Below, piece by piece: positions 10,247 through 22,345 of a stretch of 64,000 bases of DNA. The notes under the pieces are model-generated. The model saw nothing but the letters and a program-made list of their open reading frames with translations, made no database searches and was not told the DNA's origin. This stretch comes from Trichopria drosophilae (taxonomy: Eukaryota; Arthropoda; Insecta; Hymenoptera; Diapriidae): the NCBI GenBank assembly GCA_030407085.1, contig CM059582.1, forward strand, positions 135,615,001-135,679,000, in the 5' to 3' direction. The translations under genes were made by a program, and so were the position numbers. Position 1 is the first letter of the stretch. Every line of letters starts with the position of its first letter.

Positions 10247-10580
10247 ATTAATGGCACAATAAAACTCTTTGCCATCGTCCCCAAACATAATTTCGTTAGT
10301 AAAAATATTGTTGAATTGGCAATCCGAATATCATTGGCTATTTTTAATGAAGGCCCTATGACATTTTTGAAGATTATGGAAGTTATGGACTGTATTATTG
10401 GCTTCGCTGCTAACAATTATGTGTAGATGAAGGACGAAGAGAAAATTTTCATGTCCGACAAAGTAAGCAAGGCAGCAACGAGGGAAGGCCGTTTGGATTA
10501 AAAAAAAAACAGAAACAAATCGAAGAAAATTACTAAGTTGCTAGTGGTATACTTTTATCTGACCTATGCATTGCGGATTA
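10247..10580 (+). pseudogene. Second transposon-protein remnant (right flank)
   Basis: Frame NGTIKLFAIVPKHNFVSKN, then IVELAIRISLAIFNEGPMTF, LKIMEVMDCIIGFAANNYV, a TAG, then MKDEEKIFMSDKVSKAATRE and GRLD, followed by another stop. Similar strings (N-S--W---PK--F-G, then FN-G, then ATREGR) occur in repeated uncharacterised proteins of insects and cnidarians. It begins immediately beyond the right TIR of the 6406-10242 transposon. The left flank is a Penelope fragment, so the original continuity is not clear. Confidence 0.5.
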
Positions 10581-13500
10581 ATTGATGATAGGAGTCAGAA
10601 TTCGATTTTTCATCAAATTTCTAACAAATAAACTTTAAACGCGTTTTTCTCGAAATGACATTTTTTCAACTTGCGGAGAGTTAATCTCCAGATTGGCTGG
10701 ACCTATTTTAATAAATCTTAGTGTGATTTAGTTGTTATTTTATTTTGAATGAGAATTTACCACAATTTGAGCAAAAAATAAAAAATAAATATTTTTAACC
10801 ATGAAAAACAGAAGGAAAAAAGAATTTTTTTTCACAAATGTTTTCAAATTTCCGCCTTTTTTTTTTAGGAATTTTTCACTAACGGTGGTAAATTGTCACT
10901 TGGGAAACCTTGCTTTTTGAATTGCCGTTCGATTTTTTTATTTCACAGATCCCAATCCTGAGATTAACTGTCGGCAAACGGAACAACTTTTTTCGAGGAC
11001 TCGACTTGGAACCCTCTATAATAAGAGTGTAAATGTATAAATGAAAACAAAACATTTTTTTGAACTCTCTAAAACTTAAATATTAATGTATAAAAAGTTT
11101 CATATTCATATTTCATAAAGGGGTTGAGAAAAAAAACTCATGAAAATATGCCTATTTTTATCCTTCTAAAGTACCTTCAAAAACCACAGTTTTCTCGTTT
11201 TTTATTTTATTTTTTCGTTTGTGTTTATACTTACATTATTCGCCTGGTTCTCACGAGCAGCATTATTGGATGACGGCTAAATACAATGAGAGGGCGCCTA
11301 GTATTCCTAAAGCATGCGTTAGCAGTGCAGCTCTCCGTGTACCATGCATCCGTACACACGGTAGCTTACACCTATGCTTTGGGGAATCGTCTGTTGGTCG
11401 CAAATATCGCAGAAGTCCTGAACCCCACCCCCCCTCCAGTCCGGAGGACAGAGATGACGCATGAGTCGCCAGCCACATATACACCCGAATTCATCAGAAA
11501 ACCAGTTTAAAGAGTTCCAAGCCATATATATATATATACATATATATTTATTTATTTGTTTTTTGATTTTATTTTTTTATTTTATGTTTTATTTATTTTT
11601 CTTATGTTTATAGTTTTTTTTACGTTGTTCATTTTTTAAAGTAATTTCTCTTTTTGCTTTTCTCTTGTAGGTACGGCGTCCGTTACTATTTGTCGTTTTC
11701 GTAAAGATCTCATGCGTCACAGAATACGTTTGAACCCTTTGGCAGCAGAGTAGGAAATTTCTCTCTCAAGTTATCAGAAATACGAGTAAGTTTATTTTCT
11801 GTACTTTTCTTTCTTTTTGAAAGGATTAATGCATTTATTTCTCTATAATTATTATTTCTTTTCAAGGCACTACATTCAGAAGGCATTTTGACAAAATTAA
11901 AAGCACCAAATTGAAATATATCGTTAAATTGTAAGATTGAAACAATTAAACATAAAATAAATGATGGAAAAGAAATACCAGGATAGTTTACACATCCGTT
12001 TAAGAAATTGGACAAGATTCTAGTATTTTTATCATTAATTATAACCAAATAAATGAATATAACGAGCAAAAGTATAAATCCAATATCGGATAAAGTGTAC
12101 GGGTAGCTCTATCAATAATAACATCAATCGCATTTAATACTTTTATATCATGCTGTGTTTTATGCACCGTATAATGCCCTTTCTATCCTACTAACTAGTC
12201 TAAAACACTACTTTATTTATTCTAAAACGTTACGCAATATATTCCTTGTCTCGTCGGTGATTCGTCGTTGCTTCGGTCTACCCAAAATGAACTATTCGAC
12301 TTGAACCTCGTTTTTTTATATACTTGTCCACACGTTTGTTTGTTGCAAATTATTTATACCTTCCGCTTAAGCCTTGGTGCACGAGCATCGGGGTGATCAC
12401 TGTGTCTCGAATTAAGACTTAGGGTAAGGATGTCTTTCGTGAAGCTTAGCGGGAGTGTTCCGAACTACAGTACACTCTCGAGCGCTATCTATGAACTATC
12501 TCTATAGCAGCCTCGCAAGGGGGTTTCCTAGCAGGGGGTTTGTGTAGAAGGCTTATCGGGTATCTCCGTCCACAAGGAAGAGCGATGGGTCAACGAGCCT
12601 GAACTCTAAGAGGAGCAATGATTTTCAATACTTCGTCCTCTTCATGAACTTTGAGAAGTGGCGACTTCACGGACCCGATCATTTGATTTGTCTATTACCA
12701 TCGAATGCCTCTTAGTTATACGACTCGAGATACTCACCATGCTAATCTGTCGGGGTATGGTGTCAAGCCCCTACCAGCGGGTTCCACATGAGGAAGCGCT
12801 ACGACATGTCGTAGTAACTGCACCTTGGGTAAGCCTCTGATGGGTCGTGGTGACGTTAGAAAGATTCCCCTGAACCAATAGAGAGAACAATGCAGCCAGA
12901 TTGTATTCAACAATGTGGTAGCTGACTTGTTGTCACCATTCGGGGTCACAACCAGCGGTGTTGGTAGGTGATTCCAATCAGTACCCGTCCCGAAGAGGAG
13001 GTGTCTTTATAACACATAGGAAGCAAAGCACCTAAAATACAAAACTGGCCTAGTTATCGTAGTTATTGTAGCTACCATGACTGCCAATCAATAGTGAACC
13101 AATTATATACTGAGGATACTCCTAAAATTATTGCTTTCGGATCCGTCATCTGTGGTCAACTTTTGTGCGCGAAATTCATGTCCTTTCAGAAATACACTAT
13201 TTCTAAAGTCGCGATATGTCCAATCTTTTACTTCTTTCCTCTAGGAAAAACGCAAAATTAAATTTCCGATCATCGTCCAACGGTGCGTCATTCCGGTCCG
13301 CACTGTACTAGAAAGTTTCTAGGAACTTCGTCTGACTCTCTTTACTTCGGATAGTCTACGACCGCGGAGTGAATACATCTTCAGCGCGCCACCTAGTGAT
13401 TGGTTTATTGGCCTGAATAAAACCGATTACAAATCGAGTTGTCGATGGTCACCTCGTTTTGTACTTATTCGTCGTGGTTTTACGTACTCGGAAGTGTTCG

Positions 13501-14720
13501 AACGCACGATACGTACTCGAAATTGAAATTTCTTATCGATATCATGCACTGCTACTGGCAACTATTGGTAGTTTCGTTTGAGTTAAAATTCCTTCGGAAT
13601 AATCTGTCAAAACTTATCGCATTCCCGGTCTTGTTTGATCAGTGTTTTCACAGTTGTCCAGGAAATTTAAATTCTCTGCTGGATTTTGGGAATGGAAATT
13701 CACTTACCTAGTGCAATTGCTGGTCGAAATGAGACTGGCTCCTGGGGGTTCTAAGACCGGTATTTAAATCCCTGTCTTCAATTTGAATTTTGAAATACCA
13801 ACAATTAAAAAATAACGATAAGAATTTTTCCCGGAAAGAAAAGCAACAGTTTTAGTTTTTATCATTGATGTCACTTAACTGTGTTTTTATTTTAACTTAA
13901 TGTGTATATAATATGATAACTAGAATATTCGCGAACAAAAAGAAACATTTTTTGGTAATTTTTAAAAAGTCCAATTTCTGAAATTTATTATGTAAATCGA
14001 ATAGTATTGATAAGGGAGGCGTTAACAGAAACAGATGACAATACCCCTACTACCTACTACGAGGCCGAAAAAATTACGGCAACAGACGGAACATTATTTT
14101 TCATCATTAGTGGTCCAGTAAAATCCGTAAAGTACGAATTATAATCATATGTGACAAAAAGCTACTTTAAGTAACTTATACATATATATATATATATATA
14201 GGGGAAGGTGGGTCGAAGCGTCGAGGATTTCTCCCGTGTACCATATCAATCCTTGAATTTTGTATTTAGGATGACGCAAAGTATCTTTTTATAGGTAATT
14301 TCATAGTCAATATTTGCATGCATGTTACTTCTGTTTTACAAGTATGATTGGCCAGCTGTGGCCAATTTAAGAAACTTAAAAAACACGGGGCGAAGTGGCG
14401 GTATTTTTAGAGGTCTCTGAGACAACTATCAGAAAATTAAGTGCAAGCCATAATCTTTTAAGTTATTATATTCTTATTTTATTTTCTTACTTCATTATTA
14501 TTAAATCCTTAGTTTGATTTTAACTTAATATTTACCAGACCACAAAAAAAAATACGGGAGACAACATTAATCGAAGGTAGTGGATCTTATAGATTTTTGG
14601 TCGCTAAAAACGAATTCGTTACGCAATTTGGGTCGTCGCGTCAGGATTTCGAGATATTCTATCCGGAAATTGCAATTACCGGATGCAATTTCTCAAAAAC
14701 CGGACGTGATGGAGTTAAAT
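10581..14720. other. Long stretch with no recognised gene
   Basis: AT-rich and non-repetitive by eye. A 119-codon minus-strand frame (11710-12069; residues such as REINALILSKRKKSTENKLT, ending GSNVFCDA) has no family I can name. Overlapping frames at 11219-11525 occur in a less AT-rich patch. A moderately GC-rich patch at about 12400-13440 resembles a decayed element interior but carries no diagnostic motif. TA microsatellites lie at about 11526-11545 and 14187-14201. Otherwise I see nothing. Confidence 0.4.
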
Positions 14721-14967
14721 GATTTGGGATTTAGATACAGCTCGTCAAAATACACACGGTGTCATAGGTCTGATTAAAAGTACAGACAACTTTTTTTTTG
14801 GGCCTGTGTTATTCTTTCGAATAATTAACTTTATTCCCTCTGAGCGGATCAAAGGCAATAGCAATGTTAATTATTGTTTAAGTTTTTATTTAATATTGAG
14901 GCATAGTAAATGATTTTGGATTCAGATACAGTTCATCAAAACACGCACGGTGTGATAGGTCTATCTC
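14721..14967. repeat. Direct repeat pair, ~55 bp each, offset 191
   Basis: GATTTGGGATTTAGATACAG at 14721 and GATTTTGGATTCAGATACAG at 14912 both continue into a CATCAAAACACGCACGGTGT-like tail and TAGGTCT. Identity is high. The second copy ends just before the TIR transposon at 15005. Confidence 0.6.
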
Positions 14968-15663
14968 GGGGGTGAGCACAGCGGGCACACCATCGCCTTG
15001 CGGCGCACTATGTGGAAAACTGAAAAATGTGTCTGTAAATCGTAAATTTCAAGATCGCGTCAAGATATCGTGATAAATCAAAATGGAAATAGAAGCTTAT
15101 ACCCTACAGATTACAAAAAAAGTATAGGCGAAGTGTTACGAAATAAGTAAGTACTAACGCTACTTAAAAAATGCCGGCAAAATCGTAATATAATAAACGA
15201 GATTTAAACCTTCCAAGAAAGAATTTTTAATGAAGACAAAATCACTACAATCACTACAATCACTACTTTAGGGCCGCTGAATCGAGTGAAATTAGACATT
15301 TGCAATATTTCTTCGGCGCTAAGTTCAAATTTGACGGTAGTAAAACTTGTACGACCTCACCTACAGCTTAAATACACTCCAGGAAAACCTGAACTTTACG
15401 AAAAGACGTTATGTACTAATTTCATCAAACTTAGATCATGAATTATAAAGTTTAGGCCACAAAATGAACGGAAGGTTTTAAAAAATTTTGGTACTGTTTC
15501 ATTAGTAAAATAGAAAATATTTAATAAATTTTTATTAAATTAGTTAATTGTATTAGTGCAATAATTCTAGTACAATAGTAAACAATTTAAAATAATTAAT
15601 TGAATTATTACAATTGTATTCATTACTTTGAATCATTAATTTAAAACGCAACATTTGTATCCT

Positions 15664-16045
15664 GTTTTTTGAATTTTTAATAATTGATGTTATATTAGAA
15701 TTTATCGATGAAGAAATGTTGCCATTGTTGAATGTTATTCAAGTCGTTTAAGTAAATCTTAAATTAGTTGGCGATATTGGGTCTGCCATTTTGAATTTTT
15801 AATTTAGGTCGTTATATTTAAATTTAGCGACGTATAGAGGATGCAAAAATCGAATTACACCCAAATAGCTTAAAAATCTCTTATTAGTCAGCCATAATGA
15901 ATCCGCCGTTTTGAATTTTTAAATCGTGACGTTATATTTGAATATAGTGACGAAGAAATGCTGCAAATATCTAATTACACTTAAATCATTTAAAAATATC
16001 TTTCATTAGTTGGCCATATTAAATCCGCCATTTTGAATTTTGCAT
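15664..16045. repeat. ~122-bp tandem array, about 3-4 units
   Basis: The motif CCATTTTGAATTTTTAA recurs at about 15670, 15785, 15907 and 16029, spaced 115-122 bases. Each is followed by a TTATATTTGAATATAGTGACG-like stretch and a TAAATCATTTAAAAATATCT-like stretch. The units are diverged. Confidence 0.7.
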
Positions 16046-16358
16046 TTCTTACTAGAGATTCGAGTTCCTCGATTCAAATGACGTAATTATATGGTACTGC
16101 ATTTTATAACACATTGTTACTCTGGATACACCAGTGCAATATTTGATTTTTTTTCTACATTTTTGTACATTGAGCTTCGCATTAAGCTCACTTTTTTGAG
16201 CTGTAAAAAATCATGGATCACGTCTTGGTTTTACTAAAAAAGGATGTGATTGGAAATTTCACAAATATTCAAATTTTGTTTATAAAAAATATTTGTGTTA
16301 GTAATTGTGACGTTTTTTGGTACAAAAGTGGATTGCGCGACCTTTAGTGGATTAATAC

Positions 16359-16865
16359 TTGGATAATTTATATGCAGGTCAATACGATGACAGAGTACAG
16401 TCGGTAAAGAAGAAAATATATGCAAATATTGGTGTAAGAGTAGACCAAGTATTACAAGGCCACGGAACAACAAATACTGGCAATGTAGCAAGTAGGTGCT
16501 TCGAAAAGCCAAACGAATTCGCTTCAGCTTTGGAAATCGATTCGCAACTAGTGAGCAATGTTGCAACAATATTGCTCGCATTTAAATGCAAGGAGTATTT
16601 GGACTTTGATGGGCGCAGTAGTTTTTACCGAGAAACTTACTGTCGAAACTACAATTTGTATCCCTGGGCAAGGATGAGTTCAACTGTCCACAAGCTATTA
16701 CAGCACGGATGCGTAATAGCACGTCAATTTCCACTGCCACTTGCATATTTCACCGAAGATGCATTGGAATCATGGCACAAATTGTACTCAAGAAATATGA
16801 CAGCACATGCTCATCAAATAAGTAGGAAGTTGGCCAACATTAATTCGAACTCTCTTTCACAATAA
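16359..16865 (+). CDS. Conserved transposon-encoded protein, fragment or last exon
   Basis: 168 open codons end in TAA at 16863-16865. There is no good start; a TAA lies at 16353 and TTATATGCAG at about 16370-16379 could be a splice acceptor, so this may be a terminal exon. Near residue 109 it reads MSSTVHKLLQHGCVIARQFP, then LPLAYFTEDALESWHKLY and HAHQISRKLANIN. The pattern T-HK-L-HG ... LP---EEA-E--HK--R is conserved in a repetitive invertebrate family known to me only as uncharacterised. Its position between the two TIRs makes it the probable transposase-related gene of the 15005-17829 element. The catalytic mechanism is unknown. No internal stop, so decay is mild. Confidence 0.6.
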   Translation: MDNLYAGQYDDRVQSVKKKIYANIGVRVDQVLQGHGTTNTGNVASRCFEKPNEFASALEIDSQLVSNVATILLAFKCKEYLDFDGRSSFYRETYCRNYNLYPWARMSSTVHKLLQHGCVIARQFPLPLAYFTEDALESWHKLYSRNMTAHAHQISRKLANINSNSLSQ

Positions 16866-16914
16866 GACTTTCCAGAAGTTGTGAAGAATTATTTTTTTAG
16901 TAGAGGTTGTCGCA

Positions 16915-17597
16915 GATTTATGAAATTTTCGTACGCCATATTACATCCGCAATTTTTAATTTTGAAACACTGAAATCAGATTCGTATTCAGGGATTCAGA
17001 AACCCCCGAGTAGTGATTGTCGTGATTTTTGCGAGAATGTTGAAATTTTTGTCCTGCATTTTGGATCCGCCATTTTGAATTTTTCAAAACTGTGATCGGA
17101 TACGTATTCAGCGAACCTAGAAACCCTCCGAATAGTGATCGTAGTGATTTTTGAGAGAATTTTGAAATTTTTGTCCGCCATTTTGAATTTTCCAAAACTG
17201 AGATGGGATTCGTATTCAGAGAACCAAAAAACCTCCCCGAGTAACGATCGTCATGATTTTTGCGAGAATTTTGACATTTTTGTCCACCATATTGGATGGG
17301 CTATTTTGAATTTTTCAAAACTGAGATCGGATTCGTATTCAGCGAACACAAAAACCCCCCAAGTAGCAATCGTCGTGATTTTTGCGAGAATTTTAAAATT
17401 TTTGTCCGCCATTTTGAATTTTTTAAAACTGAAATCGGATTCGTATTCAGCGAACCCAAAACCCCCTCGAGTAGTAATCGTCATGATTTTTGCGAGAATT
17501 TTTTAATTTGTGTCCGCCATTGTGGATCAGCCATTTTGAATTTTTCAAAACTGAGATAGGACTTGTATTCAGCGGCCCTAAAAACCCCCAACTAGTG
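16915..17597. repeat. Minisatellite with alternating ~109/122-bp units
   Basis: The anchor CGTATTCAG occurs at about 16981, 17101, 17210, 17333, 17442 and 17564: spacings 120, 109, 123, 109, 122. Long units contain both GGATCCGCC and CCATTTTGAA; short units contain only the latter. So the underlying repeat is a dimer of about 231 bp. Frames on both strands (17135-17506, 17251-17484) are by-products of the array. Confidence 0.85.
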
Positions 17598-17946
17598 ATT
17601 GTAGTGATTTTGTTTTCGTGAAAAATTCTTTCTTGGAAGGTTTAAATCTCGTTTATTATATTACGATTTTGCCGGCATTTATATTACTTATTTCGTAACA
17701 TTTCGCCTATACTTTTTTTGTAATCGGTAGGGTATAAGCTTTCATTTTCATTTTGATTTATCACGATATCTTGACGCGATCTTGAGATTTACGATTTACG
17801 GACACACTTTTCAGTTTTCCACATAGTGCGGCGCGCCTATAAATTCGGTATGCTTCGAAATGCCGGGCGCCCTTTTTAACATCTTACGTGCCGTAAGGTT
17901 TTGTGATCCCACGGATGCGGTCGGTTTGTTTTTCGGTTGTGGGTGG

Positions 17947-18080
17947 TTGCCAGTGGCAACGACCGGTTGGGAATTTTGGGGTTCGATTTTGGGTAGAATT
18001 GACCTGTGAGCCCCCCCCCCCCCCAAAAATCTACCCAAAATCGAACCCCAAAATTCTCAACCGGTCGTCGCCACTGGCAA
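17947..18080. repeat. Hairpin: 51-bp perfect-looking inverted repeat around a C run
   Basis: TTGCCAGTGGCAACGACCGG at 17947 continues to 17997 and is mirrored by 18030-18080. The loop holds a run of about 14 C. Only one or two mismatches are visible. It lies 8 bases before the MITE at 18088. Confidence 0.85.
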
Positions 18081-18087
18081 TCACCAA

Positions 18088-18332
18088 TTATTGCTCATAT
18101 TTACTTTAAAATAACGATTCACGAAATACTTATTGCTATAAAAGATATCTTTTAGCATAAAATAAATTCTGTTTAATAACCTAATTATTTTGATAAATAT
18201 AGTTGTGAAAATTTTTGAAAATAATTGTAATGCCTCGCCTTCGACTCGGGCCAAAACCTTCACATTCGCAAAATGAACTAGTCATAATATACTATTTGTT
18301 AATCGTTATTTTAACGTAAATATGTGCAATAA
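18088..18332. mobile_element. MITE-like element with ~31-bp TIRs
   Basis: TTATTGCTCATATTTACTTT at 18088 is mirrored by AAAGTAAAT-like sequence ending GTGCAATAA at 18332, about four mismatches in 31-40 bases. Non-coding, 245 bp. Confidence 0.65.
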
Positions 18333-19830
18333 CTTACAAGAAAACGATAAAACAATTAAAACTAGTGTTGGCGTGGTGCCTCGCTCGCTTCGCTCGCTCA
18401 GAAACTTCGACCCAGTGGAGAGTCGGCTATTCCTTAAGACTTGTTTGTCTACTAACAGCTTTCAATTATATTAGAAAATTATATTGATATTTGGGGGTCC
18501 AATCATATTTAGGTCCAAGTGGCTTCGATAGATATGTTACAACAATATAGTGTTTCTTATATGTATGAAAATTGAAAATGAGCATTTTCGAAACTTCGAC
18601 CCCGACAACAGGCCAGCCGAAGTATTAATAAATAAAAGTTGCAAAATACTCACATCAAGCACTTGTATTGTAATAGACTATTCGATGCATATTACATGTT
18701 TACTGTGTTTTACTAATTACTGTCTGTATTATTATGATATTATATATACAATATATATATATATACATATAATTCGTCAAAGATATCTTGAAAGTGTCGA
18801 AAAGATCTCTGACGGATATCTTTTAGATACTATAAGACATCTTTTAGATATATCGAAATAGTTATTTTCGTATCAAGGGCGTAAAAGAACTTTGCACCCG
18901 TAGGTGATCACCGCGCCCGAGGGGCTGGCAAAGACTACCCCTGGGGGATAGGGGGTCGAAACGTCGAAATTTGATGAAAAACAATAGGGTAATTTTTTTG
19001 CCGCGATGACCAACCTCAATACTTTTTCAGACAATAGTCATAAACATTTTAAACCAGTTTTTATGGCATTATCGTTGACTTTAGGAAGAAAATGCATATA
19101 ACCTTTTTTGTAGAGAATTTCATGCTCTATCTTTTTTGTTTGAAACATTTTTTAATAAAATTTGTATTTTTCAAAATAAATGCAAAAAACTACGAAGAAA
19201 CTTAATTGGGGCTAATTTTTTTTAGTAATGGACGGGTGGATCTGCCCCAAAATCTAATCAGATCTAAGTTATGCCAAGACGCGTATTTTTAAAAAAAATG
19301 TATGTCAATACGCTTATCCGTTCGCGAGTTATCGCGAGACAAAAAAACGGGACGTACGGACGTACGTATGTACAAGATCACGGACACAAATTTTTTTATT
19401 GTTGATTTGGGTTCCTTAGGGTCTGAAACGTCGACATTTGATGAAAAACTATATGGTAATTTTTTTGCCCGAAGTGACCAAATTCAATACTTCGTCCAGA
19501 CTTAGTCTGGGTCGAAGTAAAATCACTATAATTTCACTTTCTCATCTTAAAATGATCATAAGACAGCACCAAAATGATGTCAAAAATAGCTTGAGAAGGG
19601 TCATGGCTTTTGAGTTGAACTTCATCCACGCTCACCGTGTGACATCAAATTCGGAATGAACGACCTCAAAAATCATAGAATTTCCACGAGTTTAAAATAA
19701 AGTGACCAAATATTTGAATTAGATTCATCTAAAAATGTTCGAAAATGTTAAAAACTCTAGTATTTTTGTAACCGTTCGAGTTTAAGAAACATGACACTCT
19801 ATTTTGCATTCAATAACAAATTTTATTTCA
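18333..19830. repeat. Non-coding stretch with a ~75-bp direct repeat
   Basis: GGGTCGAAACGTCGAAATTT at 18953 recurs as GGGTCTGAAACGTCGACATT at 19419, each followed by GATGAAAAAC, TAATTTTTTTGCC and GACCAA. A TA-rich microsatellite is at about 18735-18772. The AACGGGACGTACGGACGTAC segment near 19346 is a low-complexity patch typical of insect repeats. No gene. Confidence 0.55.
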
Positions 19831-19833
19831 TGA

Positions 19834-20934
19834 TTATTTCAGAAATTGTTCAAAATCTTTTCCCTCATTATCATGGCATAATTGGGCACGGCGCAACAGA
19901 TTTGTTTGTGTGTAGCGAAGCATTTCCGGATTTATTTGCGCTATTGCATTGTTAATTCGTCGCTGAAGTTCTTCGCGAGTTTGCACGGGGGTGGCATACA
20001 TTTTTTCTTTTATGAAACCCCACAAGAAAAAGTCCGGTGGAGTCAAATCTGGCGATCGCGGAGGACAATGGGCAAGTGTCGAGCGAATTCCAATCCAGGA
20101 TTCAGGGAACTTCCTATTCAATTCTCGCCTGGCGAGCAGGGAATTATGGACAGGAGCTCCGTCCTGCTGAAATATTAAATTGATCCGTGTCTTCAGCGGA
20201 ATTGCTTCTAATAGGCAATTCATTTCGTAAAAAATCGGCGTAAGCACAGTCTATCGACCGGCCTTGAAATTCGCATGGTCCCACCTAAAGATACAATTAT
20301 TATGGATTACCACAAACAATTTTCGAACGAAATTTAACATTCTTTACTTTATATACCCATGGAGATCTTTCCTTCGAACTGACATTCTATTTGATTTTCT
20401 AGTTAGTCAAATCGATGTTCATGGCAACAAGCAATTTTAAATTGGGAATTAACGAAATCCCATATTCTATTTCTAGGTTATACCAACAAAAATTTAGGTT
20501 ATACGTCGCAATATCGATAGCTATTGAAAAATGAATCGATATAGGTCAATTTAGGACAGATAGAAAAAATAATAATAAGAATTTGTTAAGAACAACATTT
20601 TCTTATAAGTTTAAAATTTTAAACTAACCCAGGTCTCGCCCACGATCCCGGATACTTATTTGCGGATCTGCGTGAACGCTCTCCAAAATCTCCTTTTTCT
20701 CTTCGACATGAACTAAATTTTGAACGGCGGCACCGCCTTTTCATCGTTTCCAAAATTGGGCTCCAAGCTTCCGGTTTCATGAGCACGATGCGCGGCTCAC
20801 AAAATCACTTGGTGAGTAGGATGTCTTCTATCGGAGTATGCTAACGCATACTGCTGAGCAGCTTCTCGGGCATTGCTGTTGTGACGAGCATAAAGTACCG
20901 TGTCAAAATATTCAGCGTTTGAATCTGTTGCCAT
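19834..20934 (-). pseudogene. Mariner/IS630-like transposase, decayed
   Basis: Minus strand. The apparent start ATG at 20934 opens MATDSNAEYFDTVLYARHNS, then EAAQQYALAYSDRRHPTHQV, an N-terminal helix-turn-helix of the DUF4817 type seen in insect mariner-like transposases. A stop follows within 40 residues, then fragments such as EILESVHADPQISIRDRGRD. The C-terminal catalytic half is open for 137 codons (20247-19834): FQQDGAPVHN holds the second catalytic Asp, and CPPRSPDLTPPDFFLWG the third. The tail GKDFEQFL is normal for the family. The first Asp region is unreadable. TIRs were not resolved. Confidence 0.85.
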
Positions 20935-21344
20935 CTTGAACTCTAACTCTAACAGAATGAATTGCATGCAAAACTAAATTACACCGTTCAAAAATGGAAG
21001 TGCTCGCCTCAGCCGCAAAAATTCATCCTCCCCCTACTTCAGCGACAACAGATTCATGATTTTTCGATATTAACTAGTACTTAATATCGAAATATCCAGC
21101 CCTGGTAAAAATGGAAGCTTACGGTTAAGAGAACGTAAAGCGCCCAAGAATTAATTTTACGATTTGTACGCTTCACGCGAAATCGCTCACTCTAATAAAG
21201 CTGAAGGTACGTTTTGTTGAAAACGATGCACGATAAGCGTGAGTTTGGATTTGTAGGCTTCCGTAATATGACCTTGAGAGTACACTCAGCGTACATTTTG
21301 ATGTCCCGAGTCGACTAATCCCTTCAGTCGACTAATACATATAT
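20935..21344. other. Spacer between mariner and satellite
   Basis: No gene or clear repeat is visible. The pentamer CGACTAAT recurs near 21311-21335. The satellite begins shortly after. Confidence 0.35.
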
Positions 21345-22345
21345 GCAAGCGGATTTTTAAATTTTCAAAATTTTTAAATATCTCAAAAATATGGATCCGG
21401 CTAGTCAAAATTCTTTGAATTTTAATTTAAAACTTTCATTCGGTAAAAAGGGTTTTAGGGATAAATGGATTAGTATTACAAGTTATTAGTATCAACGAAA
21501 AAATGGATTAATACTTTCGCTCTAAATTAGCACGATTCGTGTAGTCGACATTCTTTGAATTGTCATTTAAATCTCACCTACTTATTAACATATTCGAACT
21601 ACTGTACCACGATTCTGAGTAGTCCAAATTCTTTGAATATTAAATTAACCCTTTCATAAGGTAATAAAAGTACAAGAGATAAATTAATTGGTATTAAAAG
21701 GTATTAATCCCTTAACTGCCGATGACGAAGATTTTGAAAAATTCGTAAAATCTGTAGTTTTAAATATTTCAAATCTTCTATTTTAAATCTTCTATTTTAA
21801 ATCTTCTATTTTAAATCTTCTATTTGAAACAATAATTTCCAAAACGGATACCGACATTGTATGTAGTATACCCCAGATTACCTAGATAATTTTGTTTTAA
21901 ATTTGTATAAATTATTGACTTCGTTAGATTAATTAATATTTTGCGGTCAACATCTTAGTTATTGGCGGCAGTTAAGGGTTTAATATCATAAAAAAATGTA
22001 TTAACACGTTCGTCCCAAATTAGGGGGATTCCGGTTCTTAAAATTTGCTGCAATTTATTTCAATGTGAATCTTGTCTAAGATGAAAGGGGCTTATCAAAA
22101 AAATGGATTTCCACATTCGCACCAAATTTGAGCGATTCCGGTTCGTCCAAAGTCTTTGAAAGATGTTTTAATTTCAACTGCTGTTGTGTTAGGCGAAAAG
22201 GGATCAAACGAATTAATAGATTGGACTTAGCGTCGTCCGAAAAATCGAATAACTCGATCGCACTAAACTAACACGATTCTGCGACTTGGTATTCGCTGCT
22301 TCTTTATTTAAATCTTATTCACATTTAAAAAATCAGAAGACCACC
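21345..22345. repeat. Diverged ~140-bp satellite, left block
   Basis: Recurrent blocks: TAAATTAGCACGATTC, then GTAGTCGACATTCTTTGAAT, then ATTTAAATCTTA, then a GGTGAAAAGG-like stretch, AAAAGGTATTAATATCAT and ATGGATTAACACATTCGCAC. They recur every 130-150 bases with strong drift. The block is broken by the TTAA MITE at 21708-21979. The same satellite resumes at 27835. Confidence 0.75.
21708..21979. mobile_element. TTAA-flanked MITE in the satellite
   Basis: TTAA at 21704-21707 precedes TCCCTTAACTGCCG, and CGGCAGTTAAGGGT precedes TTAA at 21980-21983. TTAA duplication is the piggyBac hallmark. Removing the insert restores the satellite block GGTATTAATATCAT. Four 14-bp units AAATCTTCTATTTT occupy 21771-21826. 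Non-coding. Confidence 0.75.

Larger units (their letters stand above)
15005..17829 (+). mobile_element. TIR DNA transposon with ~240-bp inverted repeats
   Basis: GCACTATGTGGAAAACTGAA at 15005 is mirrored by the complement ending at 17829. Complementarity extends inward about 240 bp, including the blocks CGATCTTGA/GATCGCG, TATACCCTAC and GATTTAAACCTTCCAAGAAA. Inside are a tandem array (15664-16045), a conserved coding block (16359-16865) and a second tandem array (16915-17597). Both termini carry GC-rich GGCGC next to the match. No clear target duplication was identified. Confidence 0.75.

Noticed and set aside
11219..11525. Four overlapping frames that might be a small gene
   Set aside because: Open on both strands in a short GC-richer patch, without similarity or signals.
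16956..17559. Six overlapping open frames up to 123 codons
   Set aside because: They lie in the minisatellite, are open on both strands, and give the same repeated phrase; not genes.
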